Positions 53,016 to 61,052 of a stretch of 64,000 nucleotides of DNA are shown piece after piece (within the stretch, counting starts at the first letter, position 1; each line of letters opens with the position of its first letter). The position numbers and the translations under genes were made by a program. The notes below the pieces were generated by a model that saw only the letters and a program-made list of their open reading frames with translations, ran no database searches and was not told the DNA's origin. Location: NCBI GenBank assembly GCA_002395155.1, contig DGWD01000008.1:140144-204143 (forward strand). Reading direction: 5' to 3'. The DNA is from Treponema sp. UBA4267. GTDB taxonomy: Bacteria; Spirochaetota; Spirochaetia; Treponematales; Treponemataceae.

Positions 53016-54448
53016 TGACAAACATAGTTGGACAAATTGTTGAAAAACGTAAAAAAGATATAGAAAAAAAAGGCTATACTTTTGGATTTGAAATTCCTGC
53101 TAAGAGGGACAGACCCCTCAATCCTTTTATGCAGGATAAAGGGGTGATTCTTGAAGTAAAAAGAGCTTCTCCAAGCAAGGGTGACATAGCCCCAAATCTT
53201 GATTCAGTTGAAACCGCAAAACGTTACCAGAAAAACGGAGCTTCTGCCATTTCCTGTCTTACAGAAGAAAATTATTTTAAGGGTTCTCTAAAAGACCTTA
53301 TGGCAATCTGTAAGGCTATTCCAGATATTGCAGTTCTCCGTAAAGACTTTTTGCTGGAAGAAGAAGAAATTGATATTTCCTACCGCTGTGGTGCCGATGC
53401 CGTCCTTTTAATCTGCGGAATTTTGAGTCTGGAAAAATTACTTTCCATGACAAAACGCTGCAAGGAGCTTGGAATTAGGGCTCTGGTAGAAGTAAGAACT
53501 CAGGATGATGTAGAAAAAGTTTTGCAGGTAAAAAAAGAATATGCAGACACAATAGTTTGCGGAGTAAATTCCCGAAATCTTAAGGATTTTACAATTGATC
53601 TTTTAGTTCCTGCCATGCTTAAGAAAAAACTTGGCGGACAAGTGATTTTTGAAAGTGGAATTACTACTGCCCAGGCTGCTTCTACAATTGCTTCAATGGG
53701 CTTTGCAGGACTCTTACTTGGTGAATTTGCCGCAAGAGACCCGGAAAAAGCCGGAAGATTTGTTCAGGCATTTAAAGCTCAAAAAGAAAGTCTTTACGGC
53801 AAAAAAATGCTTGAGCTGGCAGAAGTGATTGAAAACAAGAGTAATAAAACCAGAGGGGACAGACCTCTTATAAAAATATGTGGACTTACCAGAACAGAAG
53901 ATTTACTTTTAGCAGATCAGCTGGGAGCAGATTTTACAGGCTTTATTTTTGCTCAGGAATATGGCCGCAACGTTTATGGTCCAAAGTTTAAAGCAATGGA
54001 ACCTTATCTTGAAAAAATAAAGGCTTTTAAGGTTGCAGTTATTACAAATCCTCTTTCTGAAGAAGCAGAAGAAGCAGCCCGCCTTGTACAAGAAGGAAAA
54101 CTTGATTTTATTCAGTTACATGGCATTCCATACGCCAAAGTTCCAGAAAAGTTTTTGAACCTGCCCCACTATTTTGCAATTACAGATAAAATGGGCAATT
54201 TAGAAAGCCTGAGTCATGAATTAAAAGATTTGGGTCAAGCCCGTTTTATCCAGGATTCAAAAGAAGGTAACTACAGCCAGGAAGGAAAACTCTGGATGGC
54301 TGGGGGTCTGTCCCCAGACAATATTTCCCAGTTGGTAAAAAAATACAATCCAGAACTGGTAGATTTAAGCAGCGGGCTGGAAGATTCTGGACAGACAGGA
54401 ATTAAAAACCCTGATAAGATGAAAAAACTATTTGAAGCCCTACAGTAA
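53015..54448 (+). CDS. trpCF: Fused TrpC indole-3-glycerol-phosphate synthase and TrpF phosphoribosylanthranilate isomerase
   Basis: The 477-residue fusion has TrpC (about 1-265; EVKRASPSKGD, FLLEEEEID, CGVNSRNL, ESGI) and TrpF (about 284-477; KICGLTRTEDLLLA, FIQLHG, AGGLSPDNI). It performs the isomerisation of PRA to CdRP and the ring closure to indole-glycerol phosphate. It is unusual in holding three copies of the 13-bp repeat: in TrpC (RDRPL), in the linker (GDRPL) and in TrpF, where it encodes the conserved GGLSP motif. The start overlaps the trpGD stop in TAATG. Confidence 0.96.
   Translation: MTNIVGQIVEKRKKDIEKKGYTFGFEIPAKRDRPLNPFMQDKGVILEVKRASPSKGDIAPNLDSVETAKRYQKNGASAISCLTEENYFKGSLKDLMAICKAIPDIAVLRKDFLLEEEEIDISYRCGADAVLLICGILSLEKLLSMTKRCKELGIRALVEVRTQDDVEKVLQVKKEYADTIVCGVNSRNLKDFTIDLLVPAMLKKKLGGQVIFESGITTAQAASTIASMGFAGLLLGEFAARDPEKAGRFVQAFKAQKESLYGKKMLELAEVIENKSNKTRGDRPLIKICGLTRTEDLLLADQLGADFTGFIFAQEYGRNVYGPKFKAMEPYLEKIKAFKVAVITNPLSEEAEEAARLVQEGKLDFIQLHGIPYAKVPEKFLNLPHYFAITDKMGNLESLSHELKDLGQARFIQDSKEGNYSQEGKLWMAGGLSPDNISQLVKKYNPELVDLSSGLEDSGQTGIKNPDKMKKLFEALQ
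53105..53117 (+). repeat. 13-bp dispersed repeat, one mismatch
   Basis: AGGGACAGACCCC lies in the TrpC part of trpCF as RDRPLNPF, ahead of the EVKRASPSKG motif. Confidence 0.75.
53855..53867 (+). repeat. 13-bp dispersed repeat, one mismatch
   Basis: GGGGACAGACCTC lies at the TrpC-TrpF junction as RGDRPLIK, so the fusion linker is partly made by the repeat. Confidence 0.75.
54303..54315 (+). repeat. 13-bp dispersed repeat, exact copy, reversed relative to gene
   Basis: GGGGTCTGTCCCC encodes the GGLSP of the conserved TrpF AGGLSPDNI motif, in the opposite orientation to most copies. Confidence 0.85.
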
Positions 54449-54572
54449 AGGGGGCGTTACGGGCCGCCGATTGAGGCCCGTTAGAAGGGGTAGCGGACAA
54501 GACCGGAGCTTTGCGAGGACTTGGGAGCGAGGGGAAGTCTTTCCCCACCTTAAAACAAATTGAGAGGTATTT
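54449..54572 (+). other. GC-rich intergenic element between trpCF and trpB
   Basis: This 124-bp gap is far richer in G and C than its surroundings. It contains a hairpin ACGGGCC / GGCCCGT (about 54472-54503 region) and a second GGGGAA / TTCCCC near its right end. No ORF is seen. A dispersed intergenic repeat or small structured RNA is possible. trpB's ribosome site (GAGAGG) lies at its right edge. Confidence 0.5.
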
Positions 54573-55844
54573 ATGACACATTCAGATAATGGATTTTTTG
54601 ACCGTTTTGGCGGTAAATATGTTGCTGAAGTTTTGCGTAGTCAGCTGGATGAACTAGAAGTAGCTTTTAATAAGGCTATGAAGGATCCGACATTTTTGGA
54701 GGAATTTGCCACAATTCAGAGAGATTATATTGGCCGCGAAACTCCACTTTTATATGCAGAAACTGCCACAAAACTTTTGGGCGGAGCAAAAATCTACATA
54801 AAACTGGAAGGCCTGGCAAATACAGGTGCCCACAAAATCAACAACGCAATTGGGCAGTGCTTGCTGGCAAAATACATGGGTAAAAAACGAATTATTGCAG
54901 AAACTGGAGCTGGTCAGCATGGTCTTGCAACTGCAGCAGCCTGTGCAAAACTTGGTTTGGACTGTACCGTTTACATGGGAGAAGTTGATGTTCGCCGTCA
55001 GCAGCCAAATGTTGCTTCTATGGAATTATACGGAGCAAAGGTTCAGGCTGTAACTTCTGGAAGTCGTACACTCAAAGATGCTGTAAACGAAGCTATGCGT
55101 GACTGGGCAGCCCATCCAAACGATACTCACTATGTTCTGGGCTCAGCTTTAGGTCCTGCACCTTTCCCAGATATTGTACGCGAATTTCAGTCTGTAATTG
55201 GAAAAGAAATTCAAAAGCAGTGTGCAGAAAGAAATATTAAACCTACAGCAATTATTGCCTGCTGCGGCGGTGGTTCAAACTCCATCGGTTGTTTTGCCCC
55301 ATTCATTGATCAGAAAGAACCTAGACTTATTGCAGTTGAAGCTGGTGGAATTGGTCCTGGAGTTGGAGAAAATGCTTCCCGCATGACAGGAAATGCCAGC
55401 CGCGAAGGAATTATGCAGGGCTACAAATCACGCTTTTTGCTGGATGAAGATGGCCAGGCCCTCCCAACCCGTTCAATTTCTGCTGGCCTTGATTACTGTG
55501 GAATTGGACCTCAACTGGCCGCTTTGGGAAAATCTGGACGTGTTGAATTTACTTCTGCCCTGGACAGAGAAGCCTTGGATGCCCTTAAGTTTTTTGCCAA
55601 AAACGAAGGTGTTCTTTTTGCCATGGAATCTTCCCACGCAGGAGCTCAGGCAATCAAAATGGCTCCTACAATGAGTAAGGATGATGTAATCATTATTAAT
55701 ATGTCTGGTCGTGGTGATAAAGATATTTTCATCACAAGCCCAGTCTTCCGCCCTCAAGAATGGAAAAACTTCCTGGAAGCAGAACTTGAACGCCTAAATT
55801 CTGCAAAAGATATTCACGATGCAGATTTGATGAAAGACCATTAA
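54573..55844 (+). CDS. trpB: Tryptophan synthase beta chain
   Basis: TrpB condenses indole with serine to make Trp using PLP. The 423-residue protein shows NTGAHKINNAIGQ (PLP lysine Lys88), ETGAGQHGLATA, the GGGSNSIGCF phosphate loop and a GRGDKD ending. It is a little longer than the usual 390-410 because of a C-terminal extension. It follows the GC-rich element and precedes trpA by 45 bp, with one intergenic copy of the 13-bp repeat. Confidence 0.97.
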   Translation: MTHSDNGFFDRFGGKYVAEVLRSQLDELEVAFNKAMKDPTFLEEFATIQRDYIGRETPLLYAETATKLLGGAKIYIKLEGLANTGAHKINNAIGQCLLAKYMGKKRIIAETGAGQHGLATAAACAKLGLDCTVYMGEVDVRRQQPNVASMELYGAKVQAVTSGSRTLKDAVNEAMRDWAAHPNDTHYVLGSALGPAPFPDIVREFQSVIGKEIQKQCAERNIKPTAIIACCGGGSNSIGCFAPFIDQKEPRLIAVEAGGIGPGVGENASRMTGNASREGIMQGYKSRFLLDEDGQALPTRSISAGLDYCGIGPQLAALGKSGRVEFTSALDREALDALKFFAKNEGVLFAMESSHAGAQAIKMAPTMSKDDVIIINMSGRGDKDIFITSPVFRPQEWKNFLEAELERLNSAKDIHDADLMKDH

Positions 55845-55852
55845 TTTTTTGA

Positions 55853-55865
55853 GGGGTCTGTCCCC
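55853..55865 (+). repeat. 13-bp dispersed repeat, exact copy, intergenic
   Basis: GGGGTCTGTCCCC lies between trpB and trpA and is the only intergenic member found in this window. Confidence 0.85.
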
Positions 55866-55889
55866 CCACCATCATATTCAGGAGAAACT

Positions 55890-56645
55890 ATGAACGAAAA
55901 AATAAAACTTATGTCACACCTGGTAGCCGGCTACCCAACAGATGAATATGCCCTCACCGCAGCCCGTGCCCTTATTGCAGGTGGAGCAGATATATTAGAA
56001 ATCCAGCTTCCTTTCAGCGACCCAAGTGCAGACGGTCCTGCAATTCAGGGAGCCTGTACACAGGTCCTTTCCAGAGGCTACAAAACTGTAGATGGACTAA
56101 AATTTATTGAGACAATCCACAAGGAATTCCCAGAAATCCCAATTTATCTTATGAGTTATGCATCTTTGATTTACACTCCAGGCGTAGAAACCTTCTGCAA
56201 AAAAGCGGCACAGGTCGGGGTAAAAGGAATGATTATTCCAGACCTCCCTTTTGATAATGATGAAGGCCTTACAAAAGCCTGCCAGGCAAACGGCATGATA
56301 AACATTCCTGTTGCAGCACCAAGTATGAGCCGTGAAAGACTTGAAAAAATGGCTAAAGCAGGCTTCCCATACATCTATGCAGCCCTTCGCACTGGAATTA
56401 CAGGCCAGGACACCCAAATTGACCAGGCAACCTTAGATTTTATTAAAGCAGTTGGTCAGGGCGGTTCTAAAATTTACGGTGGATTTGGTATTTCCAATGG
56501 TCAACAGTCAGCTGCTCTGGGGCATTCAGTTGAAGCTGTAGTTGCAGGTTCAGTTTTTGTCCGCACCATCACTCAAAATCAGGATGATAAAGACAAGCTT
56601 TTCCAGGCTGTAGAAGCAAAGGCAAAAGAAATTACTCATTCTTAG
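55890..56645 (+). CDS. trpA: Tryptophan synthase alpha chain
   Basis: TrpA splits indole-3-glycerol phosphate to indole and glyceraldehyde-3-phosphate and channels indole to TrpB. The 251-residue TIM barrel shows ILEIQLPFSDPSADGP (catalytic Glu37 and Asp48), LMSYASLIYTPGVE, IIPDLPFDN and the GGFGISNGQQ phosphate-binding loop. CAGGAG precedes the ATG. The tandem-ACT gene follows after eight bases. Confidence 0.97.
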   Translation: MNEKIKLMSHLVAGYPTDEYALTAARALIAGGADILEIQLPFSDPSADGPAIQGACTQVLSRGYKTVDGLKFIETIHKEFPEIPIYLMSYASLIYTPGVETFCKKAAQVGVKGMIIPDLPFDNDEGLTKACQANGMINIPVAAPSMSRERLEKMAKAGFPYIYAALRTGITGQDTQIDQATLDFIKAVGQGGSKIYGGFGISNGQQSAALGHSVEAVVAGSVFVRTITQNQDDKDKLFQAVEAKAKEITHS

Positions 56646-56653
56646 GGGAAAAA

Positions 56654-57052
56654 ATGGAACAATTATCGATTTATGCAGAAAATAAAAAAGGAACTATAAA
56701 ATCAATACTCTCCATCCTGTCTAAATCTCAAATAAACGTACTTGGAATTATTAATGATGATAAAGGAGAATTTGGAACAATCAGATTAATTCTTTCAGAT
56801 ACAGACAAGGCAATCTCCTTGTTGGAAAAATCCTTTATCTGTAAAAAAGCTCAGGTCCTCGGAATTGAATTACAAGATAACCCCGGGGCACTTGAGGAAC
56901 TTTTGAGTCAAATAGAAGAAATGAACATCAACATTAATTATATGTATGTAGGTTACAGAAGAGAAAACTCTATGCCTGTAATCATTCTTCACACCGATGA
57001 ACTGGAAATTGTTTCTAAAAGCCTGCAAAAGAAAGGATTTAAGATTCACTAG
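56654..57052 (+). CDS. Tandem ACT-domain protein
   Basis: The 132-residue protein consists of two ACT domains (about 1-65 and 67-132), beginning QLSIYAENKKGTIKSILSILSK and QVLGIELQDNPGALEELLSQIEE. ACT pairs bind amino acids in regulatory proteins; such stand-alone tandem ACT proteins are often found in amino-acid operons. Located at the end of the trp operon it may sense Trp or another aromatic amino acid and regulate an enzyme, though no partner is visible. Its last 14 bp overlap the convergent gene at 57039. Confidence 0.8.
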   Translation: MEQLSIYAENKKGTIKSILSILSKSQINVLGIINDDKGEFGTIRLILSDTDKAISLLEKSFICKKAQVLGIELQDNPGALEELLSQIEEMNININYMYVGYRRENSMPVIILHTDELEIVSKSLQKKGFKIH

Positions 57053-57983
57053 AAACTTTTACAAGCTGGCTGGAATTTTTGTCACGCTTTGTATTTTGAA
57101 CCTTAAGTTCTTTCTTGGAAAAAATATTTAGTTTTAATCCATGACGTTTATAAACTTCCTCTCCATTCTGAACATTCCATAAAGTTGTGTAGCGTTCAGT
57201 AGTACAAGGAAGTTTTTCAAAAACCAGAAGTTTATCTTCATCAAGATTTGGAAAAAAGATATTTTTAAGCTGCATAAGGATATCTGGATCTGAACTTAAA
57301 TCATTTTTTTGTTTTTCTATAAGGGCATTTAATTTTTCAAACTGCTTATACATGTATTTTTGTTTTGTTTCAAAATTTAATTCTGCTGCATTTTCACTGT
57401 AAAAGGCTTCAAAAAATTTACTGTTTGTAAAATTTCCTGCAGTTTTTATAAACACTTCAAAATCAAAATACACATGCAAATTAGAATCTGAATCTTCGTA
57501 AACCTGAGATTTATCGATATTTATACAAAAGTTTATATCCTGAAGGTTCCAGTTATAAGAGCATTTAGCAGGTAATTGTTCTGCATATTTAGGATTAATT
57601 ATCCCAATTATATTACTCTTAGAAATTACAGTTGTTGGATTATACGACTCCAAATTACAAAGAGAATAATAATGCTGTCCTTCTTGATTAATTTTTATTT
57701 CAGGCACCAGGCTTCTTTCATCATCATCATTTTCAACTTCCGGCTTTTTTTCTACCAGACCTGCTTTACCCTTCTTAAAAACCCACTTAAGACCTTCAAA
57801 ACCTAAAATTGAAACAAACAAATAATAACAGGCAATAAAAAAACAGATAATAGCATCGCTGGAGTTCCATTTATAAATCACCAGCAGAGGACCTGCAATT
57901 ACCAGAAGAAACAACAAGGATGAAAAGCCCATTGCGAGACTTGTAAAAAAACGTCTTATTCCTCTTTTTATACCTTTTGCCAT
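57039..57983 (-). CDS. Membrane protein of unknown function
   Basis: I do not recognise a family. The 314-residue product has a basic N-terminus (KGIKRGIRRFFTSLAMGF), two transmembrane helices (about 18-37 and 42-63), an acidic linker and a soluble C-terminal domain rich in Phe, Tyr and Lys. It converges on the ACT gene, overlapping it by 14 bp. The region between it and glnA (57984-58196) holds the glnA promoter and leader. Confidence 0.6.
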   Translation of the reverse strand: MAKGIKRGIRRFFTSLAMGFSSLLFLLVIAGPLLVIYKWNSSDAIICFFIACYYLFVSILGFEGLKWVFKKGKAGLVEKKPEVENDDDERSLVPEIKINQEGQHYYSLCNLESYNPTTVISKSNIIGIINPKYAEQLPAKCSYNWNLQDINFCINIDKSQVYEDSDSNLHVYFDFEVFIKTAGNFTNSKFFEAFYSENAAELNFETKQKYMYKQFEKLNALIEKQKNDLSSDPDILMQLKNIFFPNLDEDKLLVFEKLPCTTERYTTLWNVQNGEEVYKRHGLKLNIFSKKELKVQNTKRDKNSSQLVKVSSES

Positions 57984-58067
57984 AATCTAAATCCTCATAC
58001 CTTATTATATACTCATTAAATTAATATACAAATTTTTCAATCATACAAACCTTCAGAAAGTATACTC

Positions 58068-58096
58068 TTGTTTCTATAAGAAAAATCATGTATTAT
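58068..58096 (+). promoter_or_regulatory. glnA promoter
   Basis: TTGTTT (58068-58073) and TATTAT (58091-58096) are 17 bp apart. Transcription would start near 58103, just before the long leader hairpin. Confidence 0.65.
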
Positions 58097-58109
58097 GAAA
58101 TAAATGAGC

Positions 58110-58171
58110 AATGGCGTTCGTTCAATTAACTGATATAATCATCGGGTAATGGAATGAACGCCATTTTTTTT
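58110..58171 (+). terminator. Leader terminator upstream of glnA
   Basis: AATGGCGTTC (58110-58119) to GAACGCCATT (58156-58165) forms the base of a long hairpin with about 25 pairs, only two interruptions, and a six-base loop ATAATC. Eight T follow. Placed between the promoter and glnA it must be passed for glnA expression, so an antitermination switch is likely; the downstream ANTAR protein is the candidate factor. The loop does not match the ANTAR A...G hexaloop well. Confidence 0.75.
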
Positions 58172-58196
58172 ACCTAAAATACATTTTGGAGTTTTT

Positions 58197-59357
58197 ATGT
58201 ATACAGAAAGCGAAGTTTTAGATTTTGTTCAGGAAGAAGATGTAAAATTTATTCGTCTTGCATTTTTTGACGTACACGGAAATCAAAGAAATATTTCTAT
58301 AATGGCATCACAGCTAGATAGAGCTTTTAATGATGGAATCTCTTTTGATGCTTCAGCAGTAGGATTTGAAGACGCCAGTAAATCGGACCTTTTCCTTCAT
58401 CCTGATCCTTCTACTCTTTCAATTTTGCCATGGCGCCCAAGTACTGGAAAAGTTGTTCGTATGTTCTGTAACATCAAAAATCCAGATGGAACTCCTTACA
58501 AAGGATGTTGCCGTACACTACTTCAAAATGCCATTAAAAAAGCTAAAGATGAATGCAATATCTCCATCAATATTGGAGCCGAAGTTGAATTCTACCTTTT
58601 TAAACTGGACCAGGAAGGAAACCCAACAAAAATTCCATTCGATAACGGAAGTTATATGGATTTAGCCCCTGTTGATAAGGGAGAAAACATCCGTCGCGAA
58701 ATATGTTTTACTATGGAACAAATGGGTATTACTCCAGAAGCCAGTCACCACGAAGAAGGACCAGGTCAGAACGAAATTGACTTCCGCTACTCTGATCCTC
58801 TAACTGCAGCGGATAATACAGCAACCTTTAAATGGATTGTAAGAACAAAAGCTGCAAGTAATGGTCTTTACGCTGATTTTTCTCCAAAACCAATTCAGAA
58901 TCAAGCCGGCAGCGGAATGCATATCAACTTTTCTTTATCTGACTCAAGCAAACTAAAAAATGCTTTGGCAGGAATTTTAGCCCACATTGCAGAAATTACT
59001 TATTATTTGAACCCTACTGAAAATTCTTATAAACGCCTGGGTGAACAAAAAGCTCCAAAATTTATTTGCTGGGGCCAGGAAAACCGTTCTACCTTAATCC
59101 GAATTCCAGCCACAAAAGAAGACAAACGCCTTGAAATCCGTTCAAGTGACCCAGAATGCAACCCATATCAGGCTTTTACTCTTTTAATTTACGCTGCAAT
59201 TGAAGGAATTAAAAATAATATGCAGCCTCCAGCACCAATTGAAACAAACTTGTTTAAGGCTTCAAATGCAGTTGGACTCACAGCACTTCCAGATACTTTG
59301 GATGCTGCACGTGATATAGCAGAAAACAGCTCTTTTATAAAAGGAATTCTTGGTTAA
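58197..59357 (+). CDS. glnA: Glutamine synthetase, short type
   Basis: The enzyme makes glutamine from glutamate and ammonia. The 386-residue protein shows the beta-grasp N-terminus (FIRLAFFDVHGNQRNI), NIGAEVEFYLF, EASHHEEGPGQNEIDF, GSGMHINFSLS and NRSTLIRIP with a C-terminal RLEIRSSDPECNPYQAF. It is clearly shorter than the usual 440-470 residues. A terminator-bearing leader precedes it. It is followed three bases later by an ANTAR regulator. Confidence 0.93.
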   Translation: MYTESEVLDFVQEEDVKFIRLAFFDVHGNQRNISIMASQLDRAFNDGISFDASAVGFEDASKSDLFLHPDPSTLSILPWRPSTGKVVRMFCNIKNPDGTPYKGCCRTLLQNAIKKAKDECNISINIGAEVEFYLFKLDQEGNPTKIPFDNGSYMDLAPVDKGENIRREICFTMEQMGITPEASHHEEGPGQNEIDFRYSDPLTAADNTATFKWIVRTKAASNGLYADFSPKPIQNQAGSGMHINFSLSDSSKLKNALAGILAHIAEITYYLNPTENSYKRLGEQKAPKFICWGQENRSTLIRIPATKEDKRLEIRSSDPECNPYQAFTLLIYAAIEGIKNNMQPPAPIETNLFKASNAVGLTALPDTLDAARDIAENSSFIKGILG

Positions 59358-59360
59358 AAA

Positions 59361-59927
59361 ATGACTGTTGACTCGCACAGCGTATTAGTTGTAACAAAAG
59401 ACAGTAAAATATCCTCACTCATAGAAACTATGCTGATTGCACCACTTTTTGAGACTTCCATTGTTTCAGATTTTAATGAAGCTCGTCGTCGTGCAATTGA
59501 AAGAGTTTTCAACATCATCCTTGTGGACTTTGCGGATGGAGAAGGCGTCGACTTTGCTACAGACCTTGCCGATTCTTCATCAACCATAATGCTAATGGTA
59601 CCAGCCGAACATTTTGAACAAGTCAGCTACAAAGTGGAATCCTACGGCATTCTTACAATGAACACACCTTTCGACCAGTTTTACTTTTATAATATGATAA
59701 AGGTGGCAATCGCTGTAAACTACAAAGTCCAGATTCTTTCATCACAAACAACAAAATTAAAGGAAAAGATGGAGGAAATAAGGATTGTAAACAGGGCTAA
59801 AATGTTGCTTATGTCTAACTTAAAAATGTCTGAACAGGAAGCCCACCGCTATATTGAAAAAGAAGCAATGGACCGCTGTACAAAACGAATTACTCTAGCC
59901 CAGGAAATAATCCGAACTTACGGCTAA
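59361..59927 (+). CDS. Response-regulator-like protein with ANTAR RNA-binding domain
   Basis: The 188-residue protein has a receiver-like N-terminus (about 8-115; the phospho-acceptor position shows NIILVDFADG), a helical linker and a C-terminal ANTAR domain (about 130-188; NRAKMLLMSNLKMSEQEAHRYIEKEAM). ANTAR proteins bind double-hairpin RNAs and prevent termination. It is translationally coupled to glnA, whose leader contains a terminator, so it probably mediates nitrogen-dependent antitermination (inference). Confidence 0.85.
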   Translation: MTVDSHSVLVVTKDSKISSLIETMLIAPLFETSIVSDFNEARRRAIERVFNIILVDFADGEGVDFATDLADSSSTIMLMVPAEHFEQVSYKVESYGILTMNTPFDQFYFYNMIKVAIAVNYKVQILSSQTTKLKEKMEEIRIVNRAKMLLMSNLKMSEQEAHRYIEKEAMDRCTKRITLAQEIIRTYG

Positions 59928-59942
59928 AGTGCCAAGCAAAGC

Positions 59943-59973
59943 AAAAAAAATCCCGGATTTAAATGACCCGGGA
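59943..59973 (-). terminator. Terminator of the thioesterase gene
   Basis: TCCCGG / CCGGGA with a loop of 11 is followed by eight U on the minus strand. It also lies 24 bp after the ANTAR stop and may act in both directions. Confidence 0.75.
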
Positions 59974-59978
59974 ATATC

Positions 59979-60716
59979 CTACTTATAAAAATCAATTTTC
60001 ATTTCAAAGACGAAACGGTCGCTTTCCTTAATCTTTATGATATAGGCACCATTTTCTTCCTTACGATAAATTCTAAGGGTCTGTCCCTCTTTGCTTTCAC
60101 CTGTGTAATGAACTTCCAGATTTTGAACCTCGTGACTTTCAATAAAATCATCAGAAAATACATTGAGTCCAAGTTTTATGTATTCCAGATTATTCATGTG
60201 ATGTGACATATCTATGTGCTGACTTCGAATTACCTGCTCATAAACAAAATCATCTTCTGTCATCTCCTGATTAAGACGCTCGAAAGGCTCTGTAAAAACT
60301 GCTTCAGGAAAGCCTTCTGTTGGATAAGGCAAAGTTGTTAGCTTTACAGGACGATGTTTTTCCATATCAAGGACGCAGGCTTCCTGGTTAGCTTTTGCCA
60401 ATGTTTTACCATTTAAATCCTTGAGAATAGTATTTACATGAGTACGCATTCCTGCATTGTTGATTGGGAAGGACGACGCAATAATTTCTTCTCGCCAGTC
60501 AGGTCGACGTTCAAAATGCATCTTGGTCTTTGTAAAAACCCAAAAAACATTGAATTTTTCGCGGTAGACAACTCCATCACACTGGAGCTTTGAAAAACAT
60601 TCTGTAAGATTATCCTGAACCATTAAAACGGCCTGGGCAATACCAAGCTTAACTGTACTATCTATAAAAGCCGATGTAACTTTTCTGTTTTGTGTAAAGA
60701 TTAACTCATTTTCCAT
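59979..60716 (-). CDS. Acyl-ACP thioesterase
   Basis: The 245-residue protein has two hot-dog-fold halves of the FatA/TesA-type plant-like thioesterase: an N-terminal half with RRPDWREEIIASSFPINNAGMRTHVN and a C-terminal half with RSQHIDMSHHMNNLEYIKLGLN. It releases fatty acids from ACP. A variant repeat copy encodes GQTL at 60076-60088 near the C-terminus. It is flanked by terminators. Confidence 0.87.
   Translation of the reverse strand: MENELIFTQNRKVTSAFIDSTVKLGIAQAVLMVQDNLTECFSKLQCDGVVYREKFNVFWVFTKTKMHFERRPDWREEIIASSFPINNAGMRTHVNTILKDLNGKTLAKANQEACVLDMEKHRPVKLTTLPYPTEGFPEAVFTEPFERLNQEMTEDDFVYEQVIRSQHIDMSHHMNNLEYIKLGLNVFSDDFIESHEVQNLEVHYTGESKEGQTLRIYRKEENGAYIIKIKESDRFVFEMKIDFYK
60076..60088 (-). 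repeat. 13-bp dispersed repeat, two mismatches
   Basis: The coding strand reads AGGGACAGACCCT, with both outer bases changed as a pair so the palindrome is kept. It is in the thioesterase gene as EGQTLRIY. Confidence 0.6.
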
Positions 60717-60758
60717 ATAAATAATTTATCGAAAAACGGAATATCTCTCAAGTTAAAC

Positions 60759-60810
60759 AAAAAGGCCGCAGATTCAATTCCCTTTAAAAAGAAAACTGTA
60801 ATCTGCGGCC
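60759..60810 (-). terminator. Leftward terminator, third of a stack
   Basis: GGCCGCAGATT (60764-60774) pairs perfectly with AATCTGCGGCC (60800-60810); five U follow on the minus strand. It lies directly before the thioesterase gene's promoter region. Confidence 0.8.
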
Positions 60811-60874
60811 CCTTTGTCGCTTACAAGTAATACTTTAACACGTTTTAGATTCCTTGTGAATAGACAGTACAGTT

Positions 60875-60929
60875 AAAAAAAGAAACGGTGGCCAACCTCT
60901 TATGAAGATTCTAAGCGACAACCACCGTT
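60875..60929 (-). terminator. Leftward terminator, second of a stack
   Basis: AACGGTGG (60884-60891) pairs with CCACCGTT (60922-60929), with seven U following on the minus strand after a C. Confidence 0.75.
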
Positions 60930-60965
60930 CCCAAAAATTTTTAACTATGTGTGTAAGCGACAGTT

Positions 60966-61046
60966 AAAAAAAAAGATCGTAAACAAATTCACCAGGAATT
61001 TAAAATAATTCCTCGAAAACTTATTTACGACCTCTTTGCCGTTAAT
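60966..61046 (-). ncRNA. Candidate small RNA with strong promoter and terminator
   Basis: On the minus strand a good promoter (TTGACG 61076-61081, 17 bp, TATTAT 61053-61058) should start a transcript near 61046. Eighty bases later the RNA meets a terminator: outer stem TCGTAAA (60977-60983) / TTTACGA (61024-61030), inner stem AGGAATT / AATTCCT, then nine U. No ORF is apparent. Alternatively it is the start of a longer leader for the thioesterase gene with stacked terminators. The whole 60717-61099 gap holds no gene. Confidence 0.45.
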
Positions 61047-61052
61047 AATTTT

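Noticed and set aside
58110..58165. Classical ANTAR dual-hairpin site in the glnA leader
   Set aside because: Only one long hairpin is present, and its ATAATC loop lacks the conserved G at position 4; recorded as terminator only.
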